A stretch of DNA of 7,901 nt from Deltaproteobacteria bacterium (GTDB lineage: Bacteria; Bdellovibrionota_F; JAHFAK01), in the NCBI GenBank assembly GCA_023250585.1, contig JAHFAK010000108.1, positions 1 through 7,901 on the forward strand, written 5' to 3'. Positions within the stretch are counted from its first letter, which is position 1; each line of letters starts with the position of its first letter. A program made the translations under genes and the position numbers. The notes under the pieces are model-generated. The model was not told where the DNA came from. It made no database searches and saw only the letters and a list, made by a program, of their open reading frames with translations. This document shows positions 1-6,933 of the stretch, in pieces.

Positions 1-2
1 AA

Positions 3-95
3 TTTCAAACGATCGGAATACTCCGAGAATCCACCGGCTTTAAACGGAACCGGCTTTTTGTGTTTTCAGAGTACTTAGAATTATTTGGAAAGTAA
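3..95 (+). CDS. Fic-family protein, C-terminal end (5' part outside window)
   Basis: The third plus frame is open from the left edge to a TAA at 93-95 and gives 30 residues ending in EYLELFGK. The string ESTGFKRNRLFVFSEYL resembles the C-terminal winged-helix segment that ends many Fic/DUF4172 proteins, where a 'GIL.E.TG.KRNR.(F/Y)V(F/Y).EYL' pattern follows the Fido core. Fic proteins usually transfer AMP to target hydroxyl groups and often act as toxins or regulators. The catalytic HxFx(D/E)GNGR motif would lie upstream and cannot be seen here. The call rests on this short tail from memory of the family. A second open frame (frame 1, ending at 78) covers the same bases but has no family-like pattern. 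No clear terminator follows the stop. Confidence 0.65.
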   Translation, partial: FQTIGILRESTGFKRNRLFVFSEYLELFGK

Positions 96-132
96 CATCT
101 ACCAACCCTATCTCCTGCACCCGCTAACCACT

Positions 133-151
133 CCCCCGCCCTTCCCACCCC
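133..151 (-). other. Predicted G-quadruplex motif (minus strand)
   Basis: The plus strand reads C5-G-C3-TT-C3-A-C4, so the minus strand has four runs of three or more G separated by loops of 1, 2 and 1 bases. This fits the canonical G3+N1-7 pattern with very short loops, which favours stability. It sits directly upstream of the extended -10 at 162-170 and covers the position where a -35 hexamer would lie, so folding could affect promoter opening. The function is inferred; only the motif is seen. Confidence 0.55.
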
Positions 152-170
152 GCAGCCGGTTTGGTATAAT
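142..170 (+). promoter_or_regulatory. Candidate sigma70-type promoter (extended -10) for the helicase operon
   Basis: TATAAT at 165-170 is a perfect -10 hexamer, preceded by TG at 162-163 with one base between, making a complete extended -10. A TTCCCA hexamer at 142-147 matches 4 of 6 bases of TTGACA with a 17-base spacer. Transcription would start near 177 and give a leader of about 260 bases before the helicase ATG. It is the best promoter-like site in the window, but the -35 overlaps a C-rich tract. Confidence 0.55.
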
Positions 171-278
171 GGTTCCGCCTCATATCAGGAGACGCCCTTT
201 GGAAACCGGTAGGCCCCGAATCTTCCGTAACGCACTATTTTATAGCAAGTTAAATCAACACAACCCAACCCGGGAAGG

Positions 279-292
279 CAAGCGCCCGCTTG
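279..292. repeat. Short perfect palindrome CAAGCG-CC-CGCTTG
   Basis: Six-base arms at 279-284 and 287-292 flank a 2-base centre, so as RNA a small hairpin would need a slightly opened stem. It abuts the next inverted sequence at 293-312. It is part of the structured leader region and has no assigned function. Confidence 0.45.
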
Positions 293-312
293 TCCCGAGC
301 AGCGTCGAGGGA
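293..312. repeat. TCCC...GGGA inverted sequence with GA mismatches
   Basis: The 20-base segment begins TCCCGAGC and ends GTCGAGGGA. The outer TCCC/GGGA arms pair, followed inward by GA opposite GA (tandem mismatches) and a G-C pair. Very similar 'CCCGAGC...GTCGAGGG' strings are, from memory, common dispersed intergenic elements in several bacterial groups. Only the sequence symmetry is seen here. Confidence 0.4.
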
Positions 313-315
313 GGT

Positions 316-357
316 TTTTCCGCCAGAGGCGGATCCGCCAATCGTTATGGCGGAAAA
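316..357. repeat. Nested CCGCC/GGCGG palindromic element
   Basis: TTTTCCGCCA (316-325) pairs perfectly over ten bases with TGGCGGAAAA (348-357). Inside lies a perfect 12-base palindrome GGCGGATCCGCC (328-339). Alternative pairings also exist: TCCGCC/GGCGGA at 319-324 and 328-333, and TCCGCCA/TGGCGGA at 334-340 and 348-354. The same motif thus occurs four times in alternating orientation and can form either one cruciform-like structure or two adjacent hairpins. No run of T follows on the plus strand, so it is unlikely to be a simple terminator. It lies 80 bases before the helicase start, in the putative leader. Confidence 0.7.
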
Positions 358-436
358 GTGGGTGGGGTGTGGAGGTTTTAGAAGGACTTGTTTGAGCACA
401 GGAAATTTTATCTTAATAGAACAGCAGATCCTAGCC

Positions 437-3400
437 ATGTCTCAGTTGTTAAAAACTTATCTTGCTCATAAACTGACCCAGAAGAAACCAATTTCCGATC
501 CCGAAAAATTGAACAATTCTATCCGCTCGGCAAACATTGACCTCAATCCTCATCAAGTCGACGCAGCAATTTTTGCATTCAAAAGCCCTCTTTCAAGAGG
601 TGCCATTCTTGCTGATGAGGTTGGCCTAGGAAAAACAATCGAGGCCGGCTTAATCATCGACCAATTATTTACAGAAGGACGACAAAACATTTTAGTTTTG
701 GTTCCAGCGTCTATCCGAACTCAATGGCAGGATGAATTGCTTAATCGTTTTCACTTGCCAAGCACTATTCTCGATGGATCCATCTTGAAAAAGATGCAAA
801 AGGAACTCTTGCAGGCAAATCCCTTGCAGAAAGGTGGTATTTTTATCGCGTCCCACAATTTTGCTTATCGCTATGATTACATTTGTAAAAATATTCCTTG
901 GAATCTTGTTGTGATTGATGAGGCGCATAGACTCCGGAATGTCTGGAAGAAAGGTAATAAGACGGCGAAAAAAATACGGGAGGTAATTAAAGGGCGCCCT
1001 AAAGTGTTGCTTACAGCCACCCCGCTACAAAACAATCTAATGGAGTTATATGGATTAACGAGTTTTCTTGATGAGAATTATCTTGGTACAGAATTCTCGT
1101 TTAAAACACTTTTTTCAAATCCCGTGAAGAAACGAAGCGAAACCGAGAGACTCAAGCAGTTACGGGAAAGATTGATGGGGTCCATTGATCAAAATACCGG
1201 AACGACAAATGGAGGAATATTAACTCGGGCATTACGCAAGCAAGTCCAAAGCGCAGGCCTTGTTTCTTTTACGAATCGACATAGTATTACCGAAGACTTT
1301 GCACCCAATGATGATGAAATAGAACTATACAACTCTGTAAGCGAGTATCTGCACCGTCCTTTTCTTGCTTCTACAAAAGCGACGCAAAGAAACATGATGG
1401 AACTTGTATACCGGAAGATCTTGGCAAGTTCCAGTTTTGCTATCGCTGGGACGCTTCATAAAGTCGCTCATTTTTTAGCGAGGCGATTACAGGTTGAATT
1501 TGATGTTTCTTGTGAAGAAATAAATCAGATTACTGAAAACTTACGAGCCAATCTTGTACGAGAAAATCAGAAAAATCTTGAGGGAATAATATTTCCGGAA
1601 AACAAAAAAAAATTCACCAGAGAGGATCAACTCACGTTCCCCGGCCTTGAAGATATTGAGACAACTCTGGAAAAGCTAGAAGAGGAAAAACAAGATACAG
1701 ATGATCTTGGTGAGGACGAAAAAATTAGCGATAAAAATAAGAAGCCCATAGAACGTGAAGTTGATCATGGCTTCACTAAAACTGAAGTATTGCAAGAGTT
1801 CCAAGATATCCTGCGGTACTATTTTTTGGCAACGACAATTGATAAAAACCAAAAAAGCCAAGCTCTGGTTCGTGCACTTAATAAAGTTTTCAATCATGCG
1901 GAAAAACAAAAGTGGCCACAGAAAGCTGTAATTTTTACTGAGTCAAGACGGACGCAGGACCATCTTGAAAGACTGCTTGGGGATATTGGCTACAATTTGG
2001 TTCTTTTCAACGGTAGCAATGCCAGTAAGCGAGCACAGGAAATATTTGAAGAATGGAAAATACAATTTCCGCAAGAAGCCGACCATGGTTCCAAAAACAT
2101 CAATTTGCGTAAAGCGCTCGTATGGAAATTTAGAACTCTTGATAAAGGAGTACTGATAACGACCGAAGCAGGCGCGGAGGGATTGAATCTACAATTTTCA
2201 AATATTGTTATCAATTACGATTTACCTTGGAATCCTCAAAGGATTGAGCAACGTATCGGCCGATGCCATCGATATGGCCAGGTGCTCGATGTTCTGGTTG
2301 TCAATTTTCTCAATAAGCGGAATTACGCAGATCAGCGGGTTTACGAACTTTTGTCCGAGAAAATCAGATTGTTCGGAAACCTTTTTGATTTTAGCGACAA
2401 AGTGCTAGGAACCGAACAACTCACTGACGATGGTTATGAGGTCAGGGAAATAGCTCTTGGCGGACTTGGTACAGGCCTGAATTTCGAGAAAAAGATTCTC
2501 AATATCTATCGAAAATGCCGTACGGAAAAGCAAATAGAAAACAGTTTCCAACAGTTGCAATTGGAACTTTCGTTTATTATTCAAGAAAAGATTGAAGACG
2601 CACAACGGAAGGTCATTCAACACTTTGACGAGGAAGTCAGGCAGAAGTTGCGCGTGAGACAAAAAAAGCTTACTGATGCACTTGGACGATTTGATTCACA
2701 GCTTAAGCGGTATTTAGCCCTATCACTTAATGATGCTATTCGGTATCATACGGAGAATATTTTTGAATACGAAGGGACAATGTATTACCTTGGCCAATTG
2801 AAAGAGGAGGATAAAGACAAAGGATACAAATCGGCACATATAAAAGAACAATTTATAAAAGAGCGACTCGAAGGGGATAAAAAAATACGTGGCCAAAAGT
2901 GGGAAGTCACTTTTCGGCATGACGAACAAAAGGGTCGTCGTTCTTTCGAAGATCTTATTGGTAAAGAATGCCAGCTTGTTGTTGACTTGCTCAAATGCAA
3001 ACAGCATACTATAAATGGCGTACGTGAAGAATTTGAGAGAATTACTGTTGCTGGCCTTATGAAAGATGGTGATCATTGGCAACCGATTAAGAACCTCAAC
3101 CTGGATAGACTGTTTGATCTTGCTATTGTGAATGAAGGAGCATCGGAAGACCATCTTCGTGATGAACTTGAAGATGTTGCTGTTAAGCTATTAGAAAAAA
3201 CGAAGGAAGAAATTAATGTGGGCAATGAATCTTACATCTATGAGGAAATGGATCAGTTGAATCAGTTTATTGAGGAGTCTTTGCTAAAAGGTAAACAGGA
3301 AATGGAGATAAGAGAAAGAGAAATTAAAGACCTTCAGAAAACTATGAGGGCAAGCAGGACTCTTGGTAGTTATGAACGCGATCAGATTCAGGAGCAGATA

Positions 3401-3565
3401 GACAAGAAGCAGAAAGAATTCTTCCGAGCGCAAAAGCGTTACTTTCAAGCCCAAGAGGAACAATTTATTGATAAGGATAAAAAGATAACAGAATTGCGCG
3501 GTAAATTGCAAATGAACTTTGAGCATGAACGTATCGCCTCGGCGAAATTTACTATAATTGCATGA
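437..3565 (+). CDS. SNF2/RapA-type superfamily 2 helicase, defence-associated type
   Basis: A 1042-residue ATP-driven DNA translocase or helicase. Lobe 1 shows a Q-like motif LNPHQ (36-40), Walker A DEVGLGKT (60-67), motif Ia LVLVPASIRTQW (86-97), DEAH (161-164) and motif III TATPLQN (193-199). Lobe 2 shows KAVIFTESRRTQ (496-507), motif V TTEAGAEGLNLQF (575-587) and motif VI QRIGRCHRYGQ (605-615). DEVGLGKTIEAG and the IGRCHRYGQ form are typical of bacterial RapA-like SNF2 proteins found beside methylases. An acidic, charged insert (about 399-437) separates the lobes, and a long helical, probably coiled-coil tail (about 935-1035) ends the chain. Every catalytic motif is intact. The ATG at 437 is chosen because the frame upstream encodes palindromic intergenic sequence; no clear Shine-Dalgarno precedes it. 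The stop overlaps the next start (ATGA), so the two proteins probably act together. Alternative identity: DISARM DrmD-like. Confidence 0.9.
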   Translation: MSQLLKTYLAHKLTQKKPISDPEKLNNSIRSANIDLNPHQVDAAIFAFKSPLSRGAILADEVGLGKTIEAGLIIDQLFTEGRQNILVLVPASIRTQWQDELLNRFHLPSTILDGSILKKMQKELLQANPLQKGGIFIASHNFAYRYDYICKNIPWNLVVIDEAHRLRNVWKKGNKTAKKIREVIKGRPKVLLTATPLQNNLMELYGLTSFLDENYLGTEFSFKTLFSNPVKKRSETERLKQLRERLMGSIDQNTGTTNGGILTRALRKQVQSAGLVSFTNRHSITEDFAPNDDEIELYNSVSEYLHRPFLASTKATQRNMMELVYRKILASSSFAIAGTLHKVAHFLARRLQVEFDVSCEEINQITENLRANLVRENQKNLEGIIFPENKKKFTREDQLTFPGLEDIETTLEKLEEEKQDTDDLGEDEKISDKNKKPIEREVDHGFTKTEVLQEFQDILRYYFLATTIDKNQKSQALVRALNKVFNHAEKQKWPQKAVIFTESRRTQDHLERLLGDIGYNLVLFNGSNASKRAQEIFEEWKIQFPQEADHGSKNINLRKALVWKFRTLDKGVLITTEAGAEGLNLQFSNIVINYDLPWNPQRIEQRIGRCHRYGQVLDVLVVNFLNKRNYADQRVYELLSEKIRLFGNLFDFSDKVLGTEQLTDDGYEVREIALGGLGTGLNFEKKILNIYRKCRTEKQIENSFQQLQLELSFIIQEKIEDAQRKVIQHFDEEVRQKLRVRQKKLTDALGRFDSQLKRYLALSLNDAIRYHTENIFEYEGTMYYLGQLKEEDKDKGYKSAHIKEQFIKERLEGDKKIRGQKWEVTFRHDEQKGRRSFEDLIGKECQLVVDLLKCKQHTINGVREEFERITVAGLMKDGDHWQPIKNLNLDRLFDLAIVNEGASEDHLRDELEDVAVKLLEKTKEEINVGNESYIYEEMDQLNQFIEESLLKGKQEMEIREREIKDLQKTMRASRTLGSYERDQIQEQIDKKQKEFFRAQKRYFQAQEEQFIDKDKKITELRGKLQMNFEHERIASAKFTIIA

Positions 3566-6500
3566 CAAAAGCTAATCCTATTATTGAATTACTCAAGCAG
3601 AAAGTTGTAAAACTTAAGGATATTGCAACCGAGAGGTCGTATTACCCCCTTTTGTGTTCTTTTGTTGAAGAATATGCAAAAAAGACTCAGAAATTGCAGA
3701 ATCCATCTGCTACACCTGAAGAAACCTCTAAGCAGTATGAAAAGCACGTTGGGTTTCCAGATATTACTGTTCGAAACAGTAATACTCTCATCGGCTGGAT
3801 AGAAGTTAAAAGCCCGAAAGAAAATCTAACCTCAGAAAAGTTCTGTGAGCAATTCACAAAATACAAAGATTCGCTTGAGAATATCATTTTTACAAATCTG
3901 CGTGAATGGCAGTTATGGCAATGGGGGAAGGAAGAGAGAGAAAATAATGTCGATGCAAAGAAAACGGCGGAGTTAATTTTTGATCTTACCAGTATTGATG
4001 GCGCTAGTAGCAATGGGTTCGAGAATTTTTTAACGAAGTTTTTTGAGGGGCGCGCTTATCAAACGCGTACTCCAAAACAACTTGCGCTTGCCCTTGCCAA
4101 AAAGACTCGATTTTTATCCAAGCAGGTAGAAGAAGCGCTGGAAACGCATAATGAAGACTCTGATCTAAAAAAATTAAAGGAAACGTTTGAAAAAACGCTG
4201 ATTCAAGATATTTCTGAACACCAGTTTGCAAACATGGTTGCTGAGACTATGGCGTATTCGCTTTTCCTTGCGGCTCTCGAGCATTCCCGCCACGATAAAG
4301 ATTCTGAGCTTACTCTTACAAATGCGATTGATTACCTTCCGATCAATATCCCTATCTTAGCTGATCTGTACTCACTCGTTAAGAAAGTTGCCGGTATTAT
4401 ACCGAATATTTACGAAGCAACGCGGCTTTTGGTTGATCAGTTGAATGCTTCCGAAATTGAACGTATCCATCAGAAATTGGTGGAACACAAACCCGGAGAA
4501 GACCCTGTAATTCAATTCTATGAACCATTCCTTAAGGAATACGATCCGAAGGAACGGGAAGCGCGTGGGGTTTATTACACACCCAAACCGGTTGTTGATT
4601 ACATTGTAAAGAGCGTTGATTGGATTCTTCATAATAAATTTGACAAGAAGAAAGGCCTTGCCGATGAATCAGTCCACCTTTTAGATCCTGCCACGGGCAC
4701 TGGAACTTTTCTTATGTCAGCAATTCAGGAAATTTATGGAAATATAAAGAAGGAAAATAAAACGCTTGGCGAAGAAATGGTGAAGCGCGAATTCAACGCA
4801 GTGGTGCTTAAGCATATTCTTAAACATTTTTATGGTTTTGAGCTTCTTATTGCACCGTACGCCATTGCGCATTTAAAGCTCACGCTCGAAGTCGAGAGGT
4901 TAGGTTTTGATTTTGCCCTTACAAAAGCCGATGGCGATAAAAATAATGACCGATTTAAAGTATATTTAGCAAATACTTTGGATGATCCAGAAAAGCCGCC
5001 ATTCAGTCTTTTTGGTTTTGATTCTATTCCTCAAGAGTCCGAAAGTGCACGTAAGGTTAAGAAAGATGCCCCTATTTTGGCAATAATTGGGAATCCACCG
5101 TATTCAAATTTCGGTCGAATGAATCGTGGCAAATGGATTCTGGGGCTGCTTAACGATTATAAGAAAAACTTAAATGAAAGGAAAATAAACCTAGATGACG
5201 ACTTTATTAAATTCATTCGTTTTGCACAATGGAAGTTAGAAAAGACAGGTCAGGGTATATTTGCAATGATCACCAGCAATACTTTCATTGATGGTATTAC
5301 TCATCGGCAAATGCGTCGTTCATTGATGAATACGTTTGATGAGATTTATATTTACGACTTGCACGGTAACCAACGTAAGGGTGAAGTTGCGCCGGATGGC
5401 AGTGAAGATCAGAATGTTTTTGATATTCAAACAGGTGTTTGCATCAATTTTTTTATTAAGTATCAAAGAAAGAAAGAAGTGATTGTAAAGTATGGAGAAC
5501 TTTGGGGGTTGCGCGATTTAAAATTTAGGACTCTCTTAGATGAGAGTATTGAAAAAACAGAATGGATTGAGCATATACCAAGAGAACCTAATTGGTTTTT
5601 TGTTCAACAACATGACTTGTCTATTGAAGATGAATTTAAGGCATATTTAAACATGGCAGAAGCCATGAAAAATTCTAGTAGTGGAATAATTACCAGAAAT
5701 GATGATATTGCAATCCAATTTGAAGAAAATAGCATAAAAAAAATTGTCGATGATTTTATAAAATTAAATATTCTCACCTTACGCGCTAAATATAAAATTA
5801 GCGATACCACAAATTGGAAGGTTGCATCAGCAAAAAATGATGTAGTTTCTAACCAAAATATAAATGAGATTGCTCAAATTTTATATAGACCATTCGATGT
5901 TCGGTTCACTCTTCTAACAAGAAAATCTTCTGGTTTTTTGAGTCGTCCACTTTATGATACGATGAAAAATTTTAAGCAACCAAACATTGGACTTCTTTGT
6001 AAAAGACAATCAAAAAGAAACTTCTCATATATTTTTGTAACTAATATGGTTTGTGAAAGTTGTGTTTTTGAGAGCGCCTACGCTAATAACTCCGTTATGC
6101 CGCTATATTTATATGAAAATACTGATCAACTAACTTTTACTGAAACTGATTATAAAAAATCAAATTTAAGTTCAAAATTAATTAATTCGTTTGCGGATCA
6201 TCTAAAACTAGAATTCATAGAGAATGGGCAGGGTGATTTAAGTAGAACATTTGGTCCAGAGGATGTTTTTTATTATGCCTATGCGGTTTTTCACTCACCC
6301 TCATATCGTACTCGCTACGCTAAACAACTCAAAATTGATTTTCCACGCTTGCCACTTACAGCCGATAAGGAACTCTTTAGGAAACTTGTACAGCTCGGCA
6401 ATGAGCTAGTAAATTTACATCTTCTTGGTGAGAATCCGTTTAATAATTCCAAAACAGTCTTTAGTGATCTGCAAAAATGGGATGTTAAAATCGGTGGCAC

Positions 6501-6795
6501 GAAACCAGAAAATCTTGAAGATTGGAAAGTGACTGATGTTCGTTATGATGAAAAAGCAAAGCGCGTGTACGTGAACAATGGACAATATTTTGGGGGTGTA
6601 GAGAAAGAAGTTTGGGATTTTGTGATTGGTGGTTATCAGGTCTGCGAAAAATGGCTGAAGGACCGTAAAAAAGCAGAGCGTTCACTTTCGACCTATGACT
6701 TGAAACATTACATGAAAATCGTTGTCGCCCTTCGCGAATCAATTCGTCTTATGAAAGAAATCGACAAAGTTATTCCAGAATGGCCACTAAAATGA
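3562..6795 (+). CDS. Type ISP-like restriction-modification protein: PD-(D/E)XK nuclease, N6-adenine methylase and specificity domain, no translocase
   Basis: A 1077-residue protein that probably methylates adenine at a specific site and cuts unmodified DNA. The N-terminus has a PD-(D/E)XK nuclease: PD at 66-67, EVK at 81-83 and QxxxY at 97-101. A helical spacer runs to about 330. The methylase has GVYYTP (336-341, motif X region), AdoMet motif I DPATGTGTF (375-383), FYGFEL (423-428) and catalytic NPPY (511-514). The C-terminal half carries type ISP hallmarks: YRPFDVRF (775-782) and a DVFYYAYAVFHSPSYR segment from 901, leading to DFPRLPL. Known type ISP enzymes (LlaGI, LlaBIII) are about 1,600 residues and contain an SF2 translocase between nuclease and methylase; it is absent here, and an SNF2 protein is encoded just upstream with a 4-base overlap. 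No good Shine-Dalgarno is seen, which fits translational coupling. The specificity region is AT-rich. It could also work alone, like type IIG enzymes. Confidence 0.9.
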   Translation: MTKANPIIELLKQKVVKLKDIATERSYYPLLCSFVEEYAKKTQKLQNPSATPEETSKQYEKHVGFPDITVRNSNTLIGWIEVKSPKENLTSEKFCEQFTKYKDSLENIIFTNLREWQLWQWGKEERENNVDAKKTAELIFDLTSIDGASSNGFENFLTKFFEGRAYQTRTPKQLALALAKKTRFLSKQVEEALETHNEDSDLKKLKETFEKTLIQDISEHQFANMVAETMAYSLFLAALEHSRHDKDSELTLTNAIDYLPINIPILADLYSLVKKVAGIIPNIYEATRLLVDQLNASEIERIHQKLVEHKPGEDPVIQFYEPFLKEYDPKEREARGVYYTPKPVVDYIVKSVDWILHNKFDKKKGLADESVHLLDPATGTGTFLMSAIQEIYGNIKKENKTLGEEMVKREFNAVVLKHILKHFYGFELLIAPYAIAHLKLTLEVERLGFDFALTKADGDKNNDRFKVYLANTLDDPEKPPFSLFGFDSIPQESESARKVKKDAPILAIIGNPPYSNFGRMNRGKWILGLLNDYKKNLNERKINLDDDFIKFIRFAQWKLEKTGQGIFAMITSNTFIDGITHRQMRRSLMNTFDEIYIYDLHGNQRKGEVAPDGSEDQNVFDIQTGVCINFFIKYQRKKEVIVKYGELWGLRDLKFRTLLDESIEKTEWIEHIPREPNWFFVQQHDLSIEDEFKAYLNMAEAMKNSSSGIITRNDDIAIQFEENSIKKIVDDFIKLNILTLRAKYKISDTTNWKVASAKNDVVSNQNINEIAQILYRPFDVRFTLLTRKSSGFLSRPLYDTMKNFKQPNIGLLCKRQSKRNFSYIFVTNMVCESCVFESAYANNSVMPLYLYENTDQLTFTETDYKKSNLSSKLINSFADHLKLEFIENGQGDLSRTFGPEDVFYYAYAVFHSPSYRTRYAKQLKIDFPRLPLTADKELFRKLVQLGNELVNLHLLGENPFNNSKTVFSDLQKWDVKIGGTKPENLEDWKVTDVRYDEKAKRVYVNNGQYFGGVEKEVWDFVIGGYQVCEKWLKDRKKAERSLSTYDLKHYMKIVVALRESIRLMKEIDKVIPEWPLK

Positions 6796-6860
6796 GGCAA
6801 AACTGGTGACATCATACTTATTGTCTATGACTGACGTGGATATTGAGTATTGAAACAATC

Positions 6861-6907
6861 GGGGACGGTTCTATTTTTCAGCGGGCGCAGAAATTAGAAC
6901 CGTCCCC
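6861..6907 (+). repeat. REP-like hairpin, copy 1; possible terminator
   Basis: GGGGACGGTTCTA (6861-6873) pairs perfectly over 13 bases with TAGAACCGTCCCC (6895-6907). An inner TTTC/GAAA stem (6876-6879 with 6890-6893) extends the fold. The sequence TATTTT follows, so it may also terminate the helicase-methylase transcript. A direct copy lies at 7734-7780. The GGGACGGTTCT core resembles, from memory, repeats linked to REP-associated (Y1/IS200-like) transposases. No transposase is encoded in the window, so mobilisation would have to come from elsewhere. Confidence 0.8.
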
Positions 6908-6923
6908 TATTTTAACGCTTATC

Positions 6924-6928
6924 GAGGT
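6924..6928 (+). promoter_or_regulatory. Ribosome-binding site of the DUF6602-like gene
   Basis: GAGGT ends five bases before the ATG at 6934, a good Shine-Dalgarno spacing, and supports that start. It lies only 17 bases after the hairpin, so pairing in the hairpin could influence access to it. Confidence 0.65.
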
Positions 6929-6933
6929 TTTTC

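Larger units (their letters stand above)
96..436. other. GC-rich structured intergenic region
   Basis: These 341 bases separate the Fic-like end from the helicase start and hold no convincing protein gene. By hand count, 121-360 is about 58% GC, while sampled coding blocks nearby are 37-48%; intergenic DNA is usually poorer in GC than genes. It contains a C-run tract (133-151), an extended -10 element (162-170), a perfect palindrome (279-292), a short inverted sequence (293-312), nested CCGCC/GGCGG repeats (316-357) and a G-rich stretch (360-375). It could hold a structured 5' leader or a small RNA, or be a decayed repeat element. No tRNA or rRNA signature is visible. Confidence 0.75.
6796..6933. 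other. Intergenic spacer with REP-like hairpin
   Basis: These 138 bases follow the methylase stop. The first 65 show no gene and no convincing promoter; the best -35-like string, TTGTCT at 6821, has no matching -10. The hairpin at 6861-6907 and the ribosome-binding site of the next gene fill the rest. The downstream gene may depend on read-through or on a promoter not recognised here. Confidence 0.6.

Noticed and set aside
1-78. Frame-1 reading at the left edge (25 residues)
   Set aside because: The frame-3 reading of the same bases matches a Fic-family C-terminus; frame 1 has no family-like pattern.
85-381. 98-codon plus-strand open frame with TTG start across the intergenic region
   Set aside because: Its translation is low-complexity proline- and arginine-rich sequence over palindromic GC-rich DNA, has no ribosome site, and its first bases overlap the Fic-like end.
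290-436. Upstream extension of the helicase to a start at 290 or the in-frame ATG at 347
   Set aside because: The extension would translate the palindromic element and G-rich tract and adds no conserved helicase sequence; MSQLLKTYLAHKL at 437 looks like a natural N-terminus.
3553-3558. TATAAT just before the methylase start as an internal promoter
   Set aside because: No -35 match is seen at a normal spacing, and the transcript would begin inside the coding sequence; the ATGA overlap explains expression.
437-6795. Complete DISARM system
   Set aside because: Only SNF2- and methylase-type genes are present; no drmA-, drmB- or drmC-like gene is seen, and the methylase carries a nuclease domain and type ISP-style C-terminus.
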